Assembly (NCBI GenBank): GCA_040005635.1
Contig: JBDTYM010000004.1
Location: forward strand, 19,629-83,628
DNA from: Dokdonella_A sp040005635
Lineage (GTDB): Bacteria; Pseudomonadota; Gammaproteobacteria; Xanthomonadales; Rhodanobacteraceae
Direction: 5' to 3'
DNA: 64,000 nt
The notes beneath the pieces were generated by a model, which had not been told where the DNA came from, searched no databases, and saw only the letters and a list, made by a program, of their open reading frames with translations. Positions 26,812 to 34,761 of this stretch are shown piece after piece (positions within the stretch are counted from its first letter, which is position 1; the number at the start of each line of letters is the position of its first letter). The position numbers were made by a program, and so were the translations under genes.

Positions 26812-27224
26812 TGACCGAGACGACGGTTCCCGATTTCTTCTGGAAATTCCCGATGCAGCGCGTGCGGACGACGGATCTCGACGAGGCACTCGCCGATACC
26901 GCCGCGCCGCTGACGATCCTGTTCCTGTGGGGTCACGATTGCCCGAACTGCGATGTCGCCAAGCGCGCGATCCTGAACTCCGCCGAGCGCTTCCGCTGGC
27001 CCGAGGTGCGCTGGCTGCACGGCAACGTGTACGAACAGCCGGAACTCGCGACGCGCTTCGGTCTGCACGGCGTCCCGGCATTCTTCGTGTTCCGCGGCAC
27101 GCGCAAGCTCGGCCGCATCACGCCATGGCCGGGGCCGGATGCGTTCGTCAGTGCCATTGAAACGCAGGTTGCCACACTCGCCAGTGCAACGATCGCCTCG
27201 CAGGATCGCGACGAACACCCTTGA
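26811..27224 (+). CDS. Thioredoxin-like protein
   Basis: A 137-residue thioredoxin-fold protein with the redox motif CPNC (Cys44-Cys47) after strand ILFLWGHD, then WLHGNVYEQPELATRFGLHG and the cis-Pro loop VPAFFVFRG. No signal peptide, so it is cytoplasmic. The motif CPNC differs from the CGPC of housekeeping thioredoxin. It begins inside the stop codon of the arginase-like gene (TGATG) and ends 6 bases before the convergent aminotransferase gene, closing the four-gene unit. Probably a dedicated disulfide reductase or a partner of the operon enzymes (inference). Confidence 0.85.
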   Translation: MTETTVPDFFWKFPMQRVRTTDLDEALADTAAPLTILFLWGHDCPNCDVAKRAILNSAERFRWPEVRWLHGNVYEQPELATRFGLHGVPAFFVFRGTRKLGRITPWPGPDAFVSAIETQVATLASATIASQDRDEHP

Positions 27225-27230
27225 CGTCTC

Positions 27231-28457
27231 CTACGGCGCGGCTTCGAGCGCTGCGCAGATAGCTTCGAAATCCTCGTCGCCGAGCCACGGGCTGTTCGAG
27301 ATCGTCAACGTCGTTGCTGCAAACGCGCGCGCGTTCGGAACGTCATGCCTGCCGACAAAAGCTTGCAGGTAGTCGTAGTCGGGGAGCGCGTGAATGAACA
27401 GACGATTGACGCCAAGCCCGGCGCTCCAGAGCCGGCACAGCAATTCGTCGCGCACGGCCTCACACGGCAGGCGCAGCAACAGAAACGGCCAGACGCCTTG
27501 CCCATCGGGCGTGTCGGCGATGACGGCGACGCCGGGAATGGCTGCCAGGCGCAGGTTGCGACGCTGCGCCCGTGCCGAGCATTCATTGAGGAATGGCGGC
27601 AATCGCGCGAACGCATGCGCAGCAACCGACTGGCGCCAGCGACCGAGTGTGTGCAGCGGAATCGTCGCGCCGAAATCGTCGCCGACAGCGCCGATCAAAT
27701 CGCCGTGCCGTAACGCACGTCGCAGCGGCGCGCCGTAGGCGAGACCCAGCAACGATGGGCGATAGAACACGTGATAGCCGAGCAACTGCAGCGAGCGCTG
27801 CAGTTCCCAGCCGAGGCGTTGCGGCACGATTTCGCGGCTCGTGCGGTCGAACTCGCGGCGCAACGAGGCATCGCGCGCGACGAGCACGCCGCCTTCAAAC
27901 GTAGTCAAACCCTTGCCGACCGCCAGGCTGAAGAAGCCGGCATCGCCAGCGAGACCGACCGACCTACCGTGCCGGCGTGCGCCGAGCGCCTGCGCCGCGT
28001 CTTCGATCACGAACGCGCCAACCCTGCGCGCGATGGCCAGGGCGGTGTCGACATCGGCAACCCGTCCGGCCAGATGGGTCGGCACGATCGCGAGCGTGTC
28101 GCGGTCACACTGCTGCGCAAGTTGCGCGGCGTCGAAGTCGATCGAATTCGGCGCGAGATCGCACAGACGCAATTCGAGTCCGCAATGCGCCACCGCCAGC
28201 GCAACCAGCGGACAGGTGTACGCCGGTACCACGACGACGCGGCGCCCACTCAACCGATGCAACGCGGTCAACGCGACGACCAGGCTGGCGGTGCCCGAGC
28301 ATTCGAGCTGCACGGCTTCAGTTTCGAGGAATTCAGCCGCGCATTGCGCGAGGCTGTCGCGCCACGACGATCCGACCGCAGGCAACAGGTCGCTCCAGCG
28401 CGGCGGCAACCCGGCCGTCGGCGGAACTTCGTGGCTAGGCGGGCGGCTTTTCGCCAT
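27231..28457 (-). CDS. DegT/DnrJ/EryC1/StrS-family PLP aminotransferase
   Basis: A 408-residue fold-type I PLP enzyme. The Schiff-base Lys182 lies in FFSLAVGKGLTTFEGG and the cofactor-ring Asp153 in VIEDAAQALGA. Upstream are ECSGTASLVVALTAL (phosphate-binding helix) and VVVPAYTCPLVALAV, all characteristic of sugar aminotransferases such as ArnB. Cys82 in AYTCP replaces the residues usual in housekeeping members. Start at ATG 28457, overlapping the second small transporter gene by 23 bases. With two ArnE/ArnF-like subunits ahead of it, it could make an amino-sugar or amino-lipid that is then moved across the inner membrane. The substrate is unknown. Confidence 0.85.
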   Translation of the reverse strand: MAKSRPPSHEVPPTAGLPPRWSDLLPAVGSSWRDSLAQCAAEFLETEAVQLECSGTASLVVALTALHRLSGRRVVVVPAYTCPLVALAVAHCGLELRLCDLAPNSIDFDAAQLAQQCDRDTLAIVPTHLAGRVADVDTALAIARRVGAFVIEDAAQALGARRHGRSVGLAGDAGFFSLAVGKGLTTFEGGVLVARDASLRREFDRTSREIVPQRLGWELQRSLQLLGYHVFYRPSLLGLAYGAPLRRALRHGDLIGAVGDDFGATIPLHTLGRWRQSVAAHAFARLPPFLNECSARAQRRNLRLAAIPGVAVIADTPDGQGVWPFLLLRLPCEAVRDELLCRLWSAGLGVNRLFIHALPDYDYLQAFVGRHDVPNARAFAATTLTISNSPWLGDEDFEAICAALEAAP

Positions 28458-28821
28458 CGGTTTCGCTGATCGCGAGGCAGACGATGCCGGCGATGATAAG
28501 CGCACTGCCGAGCAGTTGCGGCGTGCCGATGGGATCGCCGAACAGCTTCCAAGACAGCGCCATCACGCTGATCACCTCCAGATGCGAAGCCGCGAACGCC
28601 GGTCCGATTGGTGCGTGCTCGAGCAAGGTCATCCAGGTCAGGAATGCGCCGATGTAGCAGGCGATCGCGCAATACACCCACGGCGTGGACAACGCGCGCA
28701 GCACCCAGGCGAGATCCGCTTCCGGCGGCATCGCATGATTCGCGGTGAGCTTGAAGCAGATCTGCGCGAAGGTGTCGAAGCAGACCAGCACGAGAAACCC
28801 GATCAGGTAGAAGCGACGCAT
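28435..28821 (-). CDS. Small EamA/SMR-type membrane transporter subunit B
   Basis: A 128-residue four-helix protein: YLIGFLVLVCFDTFAQICFK, PWVYCAIACYIGAFLTWMTL, AFAASHLEVISVMALSW and LGSALIIAGIVCLAI. Length, topology and the DTFAQICFK/LEHAPIGPA motifs match EmrE-like/ArnE-ArnF subunits that flip lipid-linked sugars or pump amphipathic compounds as heterodimers. Its ATG overlaps the stop of the preceding homologous gene (TGATG), so the two are probably made 1:1. Confidence 0.85.
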   Translation of the reverse strand: MRRFYLIGFLVLVCFDTFAQICFKLTANHAMPPEADLAWVLRALSTPWVYCAIACYIGAFLTWMTLLEHAPIGPAFAASHLEVISVMALSWKLFGDPIGTPQLLGSALIIAGIVCLAISETDGEKPPA

Positions 28822-29177
28822 CAGGACAATCCCACCACGGCGACGCCGGCGGCGACGAGCAGGATGCCGAGCGTGCGCAGCGGCGAGAGCTTTTCGTTGA
28901 ACAGCAGGCGTCCAGCGATCATCACGGCCACGATGTTGATCGAACCGAGCAGAACACCTTCAGATAGCGTCACCAGCGAGAGGAAGGCGAGCCAGACCAG
29001 GAATTCGCCGACGTAGCAGCCGATGCCGCACCAGATCCACGGTCGCCGCGCCATCGCGCGCCAGCGCGCGAGACCCTCGCCCAGGTCCGGCCCGGCCGCC
29101 GCAGCCTTGAACGAAAGCTGCCCGAAAGTATCGAGCAGTATGTTGAGCAGCCACAGAGTGACCACGGTCGTGGACAT
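28821..29177 (-). CDS. Small EamA/SMR-type membrane transporter subunit A
   Basis: A 118-residue four-helix protein (TTVVTLWLLNILLDTFGQLS, PWIWCGIGCYVGEFLVWLAF, GSINIVAVMIAGRLLF, LGILLVAAGVAVVGL), a paralogue of the following gene and ArnE/ArnF-like. First gene of a minus-strand unit A-B-aminotransferase; it faces the ACP/ketosynthase pair across a 196-base divergent intergenic region that must hold promoters for both. Heterodimeric flippase is the likely arrangement (inference from paired overlapping paralogues). Confidence 0.85.
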   Translation of the reverse strand: MSTTVVTLWLLNILLDTFGQLSFKAAAAGPDLGEGLARWRAMARRPWIWCGIGCYVGEFLVWLAFLSLVTLSEGVLLGSINIVAVMIAGRLLFNEKLSPLRTLGILLVAAGVAVVGLS

Positions 29178-29373
29178 CGGATTGCCTTCGCGAGCAGGCC
29201 GGTGCTGCGACCCGCGGATACGAGTGGAAGCCGCGCAGTATGCCCGCGCAGCGCCACAGCGTCGACCGCCGCCGCGGCGTGCGCTTGAAGATCACGCGGC
29301 AGCCGGCGATCATGCCGGCCACCCGCAGCCGCGTCGCCAGCGCCGATGCGCGACGAAACCAAGGAGACGTGGA

Positions 29374-29631
29374 ATGAGCAGCGTTCAGGACACCGTGTTC
29401 GACATCATCTCGAAGGAGTCCGGCGTCGATCGCGCCCGCATCACTCCGGAGGCGACGCTGAAGGATCTCGAGATCCAGTCGCTCGACGCCGTGCAGATCA
29501 TTTTCGAGATCGAGGATCACTTCAAGATCACGATGCCGGACCGCGATCCGAACTTCGACACGGAATCGGTCAAGGGGCTGGTCGACGCGGTCGAGAAGCT
29601 GGTCGCCGCGCAGCCGCCCGCTGCGGGCTGA
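29374..29631 (+). CDS. Specialised acyl carrier protein
   Basis: An 85-residue acidic four-helix ACP. The phosphopantetheine site is Ser36 in DLEIQSLDAVQIIFEIE, with Gln in place of the usual Asp before Ser (QSLD rather than DSLD), which marks it as distinct from housekeeping AcpP. AAGGAG seven bases before ATG 29374 is a strong ribosome binding site. It is directly followed by a ketosynthase gene 29 bases later, the NodF/NodE-like arrangement, implying a dedicated acyl chain. It needs modification by a phosphopantetheinyl transferase encoded elsewhere. Confidence 0.92.
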   Translation: MSSVQDTVFDIISKESGVDRARITPEATLKDLEIQSLDAVQIIFEIEDHFKITMPDRDPNFDTESVKGLVDAVEKLVAAQPPAAG

Positions 29632-29659
29632 ACGATTCGTCGCAGCGAGCGCTTCGAAT

Positions 29660-30874
29660 ATGCATCGCGTCGTCATCACCGGCATGGGCGCTGTCACGCC
29701 GCTCGGCCACACTGCGCCGGCCACCTGGAGCGCCATGCGTGAAGGTCGCTGCGCGATCGGACCGATCACCAGCCTGCCGCGCGAATCGCTGCGCTTCGGC
29801 ATCGCCGCCGAAGTGCAGGGCTTCGATCCTCTGCAGCACTTCGATGAAAAGCGCCTGATCCTGCTCGACCGCGTCTCGCAGTTCGCACTGGTCGCCGCGC
29901 GCGAAGCGGTCGCGCAGTCCGGCATCGACTTCGCGGCGGATGGCATCGGCGAAAACACCGCCGTCATCATCGGCAGCGGCGTCGGCGGCGAACAGACGCA
30001 CGATGCCGCCTCGCGCAGGCTCTACGGCGAGAACAATCCGCGCCTGCACCCGTTGACGATCGTGCGCCTGATGGCCAACGCACCGGCCTCGCAGATCAGC
30101 ATCGAACACCGCCTTACCGGCCCCGCCTTCGCGACGGTCAGCGCCTGCTCCTCGGCGAACCATGCGTTGACGCAAGCGTTTCATATGGTGCGCGGCGGTG
30201 TCGCCGACGCCGCACTCGCCGGTGGCAGCGAGGCGTGCATCACATACGGCGTGATCAAGGCGTGGGAAGCGATGCGCGTGATGGCCGACGACACCTGCCG
30301 ACCGTTCTCGAAGCAGCGCCGCGGCATGGTGCTCGGCGAGGGTGCCGGCGTATTCGTGCTGGAAACCCTGGAGCACGCGCGGCAACGCGGCGCCACGATC
30401 CTCGCCGAGTTCGTCGGCGCCGGCATGTCGGCCGATGCCGGCGACATCGTATTCCCGTCCGAGGCCGGAGCGGCAAAAGCGATCCAGCGCGCGTTGAACG
30501 ACGGCGCTCTGGCAGCGCAGGACATCGACTACATCAACGCACATGGCACGGCGACGCCGGCAAACGATCCGACCGAGACCAAGGCGATCCGCCGCGTGTT
30601 CGGCGCCCATGCCGACCAGCTCGCGGTGTCGTCGACCAAGTCCATGCACGCACATGCGCTTGGCGCGGCCGGTGCGCTCGAACTGGTGGCCGCGATCGGC
30701 GCATTGCGCGACAGCGTCGTGCCGCCGACCGCGAATTTCCTCGACGCGGATCCCGAGTGCGATCTCGACTACGTGCCCAACGTCGCGCGCGCGAAAAAAG
30801 TGCGCGCGGTGCTGTCGAATTCGTTCGCGTTCGGTGGATTGAATGCAGTGCTCGCGCTCAAACGGGCGCCGTGA
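29660..30874 (+). CDS. Beta-ketoacyl-ACP synthase II-like (FabF/NodE family)
   Basis: A 404-residue condensing enzyme with intact Cys-His-His triad: Cys163 (SACSSANHA), His295 (NAHGTATPAND) and His332 (TKSMHAHALGAAG), plus Lys327. It begins MHRVVITGMGAVTPLGH. The usual GH of the third motif is AH, and SSANHA replaces the TGAHN loop of FabF, so it is a specialised rather than housekeeping synthase. Paired with the preceding ACP it would extend an acyl chain for the locus product. The stop overlaps a GTG that opens a short frame leading to a broken membrane-protein sequence (30871-31177). Confidence 0.92.
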   Translation: MHRVVITGMGAVTPLGHTAPATWSAMREGRCAIGPITSLPRESLRFGIAAEVQGFDPLQHFDEKRLILLDRVSQFALVAAREAVAQSGIDFAADGIGENTAVIIGSGVGGEQTHDAASRRLYGENNPRLHPLTIVRLMANAPASQISIEHRLTGPAFATVSACSSANHALTQAFHMVRGGVADAALAGGSEACITYGVIKAWEAMRVMADDTCRPFSKQRRGMVLGEGAGVFVLETLEHARQRGATILAEFVGAGMSADAGDIVFPSEAGAAKAIQRALNDGALAAQDIDYINAHGTATPANDPTETKAIRRVFGAHADQLAVSSTKSMHAHALGAAGALELVAAIGALRDSVVPPTANFLDADPECDLDYVPNVARAKKVRAVLSNSFAFGGLNAVLALKRAP

Positions 30875-31177
30875 ATCCGGCGCGCCTGCAGCTGCAGCAG
30901 GGCCGCGCAGATGATCGATCCGGGCCGGGCACTGAAGCGATGACGCTGCGATGAGCCTTCTGGCGCGGAGCCGCGCGCCACGCCGAAGGTTGCAGGCCTG
31001 ATCGTGCTCGTGGCAGCAATCGCGGCCTTCGCGCTCGGTGCGCCACAATGGTTCGGCCTGCATGAGGCCAGCACTGTAGGCCCTTCGCTGTTGACGCATG
31101 GCTTGTTGTTGGTGCTGTCCCTGTTAAATATCGCCGGTTCGCTGCCGCTGTGGATACTCGGCGCCGTATTTGCGTAG
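30871..31177 (+). pseudogene. Broken small membrane-protein frame after the ketosynthase
   Basis: A GTG at 30871 overlaps the ketosynthase stop (GTGA) and opens 27 codons (NPARLQLQQGRADDRSG) ending at 30954. In the next frame, open from 30944, a clear two-helix membrane sequence follows: VAGLIVLVAAIAAFALGAPQ and LLTHGLLLVLSLLNIAGSLP, ending at TAG 31177. Together they could be one small membrane protein of the acyl locus interrupted by a frameshift, or the hydrophobic part may start internally (GTG about 31004). From 31178 to 31325 nothing is recognised. Confidence 0.35.
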
Positions 31178-31325
31178 TGAGCGTGCGCTCGATCGAAGAC
31201 GCTTGCTGAAGTCGACCTGCGCACCGCGTAACTCCGGCGCGTTTCGCTACTATGCAGGTCGATTCCTCCCCGCACTGCGCAGCATTGCGTGCGCTGCGGC
31301 CGCTCGATCCTGCTGGGGACGCCTC

Positions 31326-32666
31326 TTGGTCCGACTTGCACTGTTGCTGCTGGGTATCGACTTCGTGCGCGCACGCTGGCGCGCACTCGCGGCGATCGGC
31401 GTGATCTGGCTGCTGCTCGGTATCGCGCTGTTCATCGATGCGCTCGATGGGGTGTTGTATTTCCCGCTGAACGCGTTTGCCTGGCTGCTGCTGGTGGAAG
31501 GCGTGGTAGCGCTGCTCGTCGCGTTCAGCGGACTGGTGCGGCAGAACGCATTGCGTATCGCCAAAGGCCTGCTGTTCATCGTGATTGCGGCCCTGATCAT
31601 TGCACCGCTGCGTCACAACGGCGACTTCGCGCTGGCGATGCTGTTCGGTCTGCTCTTCACGATCGGCGGCGCGCTGCGCGTCTCGGCTGCATGGGTCGTG
31701 CGCTTCGGGGGCTGGCGCGGTGCGATGGGTGCCGGCGTGCTCGAATTGCTGTTCGCGACCTTCATGTTCGAACCGTGGCCGACGCACTACGCCGGTACCG
31801 TGCCCTACTGCATCGGCTTCGGTCTGGCACTGACCGGCTGGAGCCTGATCCGGCTCGCCTTGCGCTTGCGCAATGCGCCTGATGATGCGCGCGGCCTGCT
31901 GTCGTCGAGACGCGGCCATGCGCCGATCCACACGCCGATTGCGAGCGACGACGAGGTTGCGCCGACAGCGGACCTGATCGTGCACGTGTGGACCCCGGTC
32001 GGTTCGGCGAGCGACGCGTTGCGTCGTCCGATCGTCGATCGCTACATCGCCGCGATCGACGGCAAAGGCGTCATCTCGACCGGCCACGCGGCGCTGGAAA
32101 TGCCGCCGGATCTCTATGTCAGCCACTATCCTGCGGTCGAAATCGAACGTTCACCGGACCAGTTCAACCAGACGCTGCTGGCGACCGCCGAAAACAACGT
32201 GCCGGGTCGCTTCCAGCCGAGCTATGCATTCGAGTCACGCGACTGGTGCGAGTCGACCGAGAAAGTCGTGTTCAGCGATTACAGCCCGCTGCGCCTGCAC
32301 GTGTTCTGGGCGCACTACAGCCGCGATACCACCTACAACCTGACCAATCGCAATTGTTCGAGTACGGCGATTGCCGCGCTCGAAGCATCGCTCGAAGGCG
32401 TGATCGGTCGCCGCGGCGGCGGCTGGCGCAGCTTCGCGCGTGTCTTGCTGAGTCCGGAAACCTGGGTTGCCAGCCAGCTCTATCGACGCGCGGAGACGAT
32501 GGCGTGGACGCCAGGACTGGCGCTCGACTATGCACGTGCGCTGCGCGGCATCGTGCAGCCGCAGGCGGTCGCCTGGCTCACGCTGGCGCGAATGGCGATG
32601 CGCACCGGGCGGCAGTCGCATCCGCCAACGAATGCTTCGGCCGTATCACCCGACGAAGACGACTGA
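31326..32666 (+). CDS. HdeD-like membrane domain fused to a putative permuted papain-fold domain
   Basis: About 446 residues. The N-terminal 190 residues form six hydrophobic helices in three pairs (LAAIGVIWLLLGIALFIDAL, AWLLLVEGVVALLVAFS and so on) like HdeD/DUF308 proteins. The C-terminal 230 residues are soluble, with His in GVISTGHAALEM and a later Cys in YNLTNRNCSSTAIAALE. His before Cys in this spacing is the order of circularly permuted NlpC/P60 (LRAT/YiiX-like) thiol enzymes, so a membrane-tethered amidase or acyltransferase is possible (inference). The start is uncertain: TTG 31326 removes a non-membrane leader, while longer in-frame TTG starts exist. It lies just downstream of the ketosynthase. 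Confidence 0.7.
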   Translation: MVRLALLLLGIDFVRARWRALAAIGVIWLLLGIALFIDALDGVLYFPLNAFAWLLLVEGVVALLVAFSGLVRQNALRIAKGLLFIVIAALIIAPLRHNGDFALAMLFGLLFTIGGALRVSAAWVVRFGGWRGAMGAGVLELLFATFMFEPWPTHYAGTVPYCIGFGLALTGWSLIRLALRLRNAPDDARGLLSSRRGHAPIHTPIASDDEVAPTADLIVHVWTPVGSASDALRRPIVDRYIAAIDGKGVISTGHAALEMPPDLYVSHYPAVEIERSPDQFNQTLLATAENNVPGRFQPSYAFESRDWCESTEKVVFSDYSPLRLHVFWAHYSRDTTYNLTNRNCSSTAIAALEASLEGVIGRRGGGWRSFARVLLSPETWVASQLYRRAETMAWTPGLALDYARALRGIVQPQAVAWLTLARMAMRTGRQSHPPTNASAVSPDEDD

Positions 32667-32667
32667 T

Positions 32668-33111
32668 TCAGTCGTGCACGTCGCGCAAGACGAATTGCGC
32701 ATGCGACACGCGCAGCCTGCGCACGTGTCGCGGACCCTCGTAGTAACGCGCGACCGTCAGCACGGCGCGCAGCGACAAGGGGATTTCCGGCGAGGATCGC
32801 TCGATCACGATGAAGTCGCGCAACGCGTCCGCCTCCAGCGCCGCGGCGCCCACGATGACCGCGCCATCGAGTGTGCTCGGCGCTGAGGTTTCGTTGCGCA
32901 TCGAGAGCGTCCAGCCGGCTGGAACGACGGGCAACGATTTCAGCCGCGCTCCCTTGATCTCGATATGCAAGGCCGTGATGCGCTCATCGGCGCCGAGCGT
33001 CAGCGTCGGGATCGATACGCGGTAGCTGTGCGTATCATCCGCTGCGGCTGCCGTGCTCGTTAGCCAGAGCAGCGCTGCCGCCAGCAGCATGCGGGGCAGC
33101 GAACGCTTCAC
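32668..33111 (-). CDS. Periplasmic hypothetical protein
   Basis: A 147-residue exported protein with signal peptide MKRSLPRMLLAAALLWLTS...AAA (cleavage near 24) and a beta-rich mature domain (ITALHIEIKGARLKSLPVVP, GAVIVGAAALEADALRDFIV). No family recognised. The GTG start at 33111 has GAGG five bases upstream and lies 7 bases after the stop of the substrate-binding protein, so the two are probably co-transcribed. Confidence 0.6.
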   Translation of the reverse strand: MKRSLPRMLLAAALLWLTSTAAAADDTHSYRVSIPTLTLGADERITALHIEIKGARLKSLPVVPAGWTLSMRNETSAPSTLDGAVIVGAAALEADALRDFIVIERSSPEIPLSLRAVLTVARYYEGPRHVRRLRVSHAQFVLRDVHD

Positions 33112-33118
33112 GTGCGCC

Positions 33119-33994
33119 TCAGAGCTGGCTGGCCCAATCGGTCGTTTCGAACCAGTACGTCTCGCGCGCGTTCAACCAGCCACTCGCCTGGCTGTCGACG
33201 ATCCACGCGTTCAGCACGTCGAGCAGGTCGCGATCACCGAGGCGCACCGCGAGTCCATGCGCCGTGCGTGCGAGCGGGTCGCTGACGAGCGCGCGCAACT
33301 GCTTGGGGTAGATTTTTTCCAGCAGCAGCGGCGTCGGCGCTTCCGCCACGTAGCCGTCGAACTTGCCCTCGCGCAGATCCTCGATCGCCTGCTCCTCGTC
33401 GTCGATCTCGATGATCTGCGCCTGCGGCAGACGACTGCGCGCAATGTCGACGTTCAAGGTGCCCTTGTGCGCGGCGATGCGCTTGCCGGGTGCAGTGGCC
33501 AGTTCGCGCGTACCGCCCTGCGGATAACGGCTGCGATTGACCACGACGGCGATATCGTATTCGCCATAGGGCTGACTGAAACGCGCGAGCAACGCGCGTT
33601 GCGGCGTGATGCTGAGACCGGAAACGATCACATCGAATTGATTCGTGCGCAAGTCGTACAACAGCGCAGGCCACGAGGTCGTGACGATCTCGACGCGCCA
33701 GCCCATGTCCGCGCCGATCTTCTTCGCCAGATCGATCGAATAGCCGACCAGCTCGCCGCTCCTGTCGTGCATGACCCAGGGTGCATTGATTGCGACACCG
33801 ACGCGCAGCAGCTTGGATGTCTCGATCCTGGCCAGGCTCGAAGTGCCTGTCAGTGGTAATGCAGGCTTGCCTGGCGGCGGATTCTGCGCCACTGCCGCAG
33901 CAGCCTGCTGTGTCGGCCCGGAAGGGGACTGGTCAGCTGCGATTGCGCTGAACGCGCACAGGGCCAGGTACGCGGCGAGCAGAAGGCGTGTCAT
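33119..33994 (-). CDS. Periplasmic solute-binding protein, family 3 (amino-acid type)
   Basis: A 291-residue SBP_bac_3-fold protein. After a signal peptide (MTRLLLAAYLALCAFSAIA) and a Pro/Ala-rich linker, the domain starts at about 60 with KLLRVGVAINAPWVMHDRSG, then GYSIDLAKKIGADMGW, DVIVSGLSITPQRALLARFS, and the second lobe AAHKGTLNVDIA and GKFDGYVAEAPTPLLL. Ligand is probably an amino acid or a cyclohexadienyl-dehydratase-like substrate. No ABC permease or ATPase is adjacent, so it may be a stand-alone periplasmic enzyme or signalling protein. The start at ATG 33994 is chosen for GGGAG upstream. Confidence 0.85.
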   Translation of the reverse strand: MTRLLLAAYLALCAFSAIAADQSPSGPTQQAAAAVAQNPPPGKPALPLTGTSSLARIETSKLLRVGVAINAPWVMHDRSGELVGYSIDLAKKIGADMGWRVEIVTTSWPALLYDLRTNQFDVIVSGLSITPQRALLARFSQPYGEYDIAVVVNRSRYPQGGTRELATAPGKRIAAHKGTLNVDIARSRLPQAQIIEIDDEEQAIEDLREGKFDGYVAEAPTPLLLEKIYPKQLRALVSDPLARTAHGLAVRLGDRDLLDVLNAWIVDSQASGWLNARETYWFETTDWASQL

Positions 33995-34005
33995 CGTGAG
34001 CTCCC

Positions 34006-34659
34006 TCAATCCCGGTACAGATCGATGGTCGGGCGACCGTCGTCGTCGATCAACTGGAAGCCGTCGCGGGTCGGCTGCGCCGTGTAGTGACGGTTGCCGA
34101 GATAGACACCGTCGCCATCGACCTGGCCGTCGAGCCGGTAGCGGTCCTGGTAGCCGCTGACGCGTCCGCTGCCATCGATATTGACCGCAACGTCATCGCC
34201 GGAGCGGCGATCGCTGCCGTGAAAACCGCCGACCGCCCAGCCGGGTACGCGGTCGCGACCATAGTCGCGCTCGTACGCATGATCGGACCGATGGTCATGG
34301 TCGGACTTGTCCGAACTCAGGATCGCACCGAGGATCGCGACCGCAGCGACGCCGGCGACGATCTCACCGGTCTTGTCCTTGTGATGCCCGTTGGCGCGGC
34401 GAAAGCCATATTCGAAAATCGCGCCACAGCCGTCATCCACCCAGATGCCGCGGCCGTCGTAGCCCCAATTGCGACCCTGCTCGCAGCGTGTCTTCGACTG
34501 CTGGTGGGTCAGCTGCACGACATTGCCAGTATCGGCCCGGCAATAGGTGTAGCGATAATTCTGGCTGGTGCATTCGATCTGGCCGTCGGCACGTGCATTC
34601 GTGATGCCGCCCCCGACCAGCAAGACCACGGCAAGACATGCAAGGCGCTCGATACGCAT
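34006..34659 (-). CDS. DUF3011-type secreted protein
   Basis: A 217-residue exported protein: signal peptide MRIERLACLAVVLLVGGG...ARA, then IECTSQNYRYTYCRADTG and WGYDGRGIWVDDGCGAIFEY, the Cys/Trp/Gly signature of DUF3011 (lectin-like) domains. A single hydrophobic segment (GEIVAGVAAVAILGAIL, about 97-113) separates it from a His/Asp-rich stretch and a C-terminal domain with GQVDGDGVYLGNRHY. AGGGG six bases before ATG 34659 decides the start. It lies upstream of the solute-binding protein by 11 bases, probably one transcript. Confidence 0.75.
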   Translation of the reverse strand: MRIERLACLAVVLLVGGGITNARADGQIECTSQNYRYTYCRADTGNVVQLTHQQSKTRCEQGRNWGYDGRGIWVDDGCGAIFEYGFRRANGHHKDKTGEIVAGVAAVAILGAILSSDKSDHDHRSDHAYERDYGRDRVPGWAVGGFHGSDRRSGDDVAVNIDGSGRVSGYQDRYRLDGQVDGDGVYLGNRHYTAQPTRDGFQLIDDDGRPTIDLYRD

Positions 34660-34761
34660 CGATATCCCCTTTGCGCGGATCGGTGGCGGCGCCGACCGAC
34701 GTGCCCGGAATATACACTGCGAACCGTCGCGCCGGCATGACGCCGCAGAAGGAGTCGAAGC

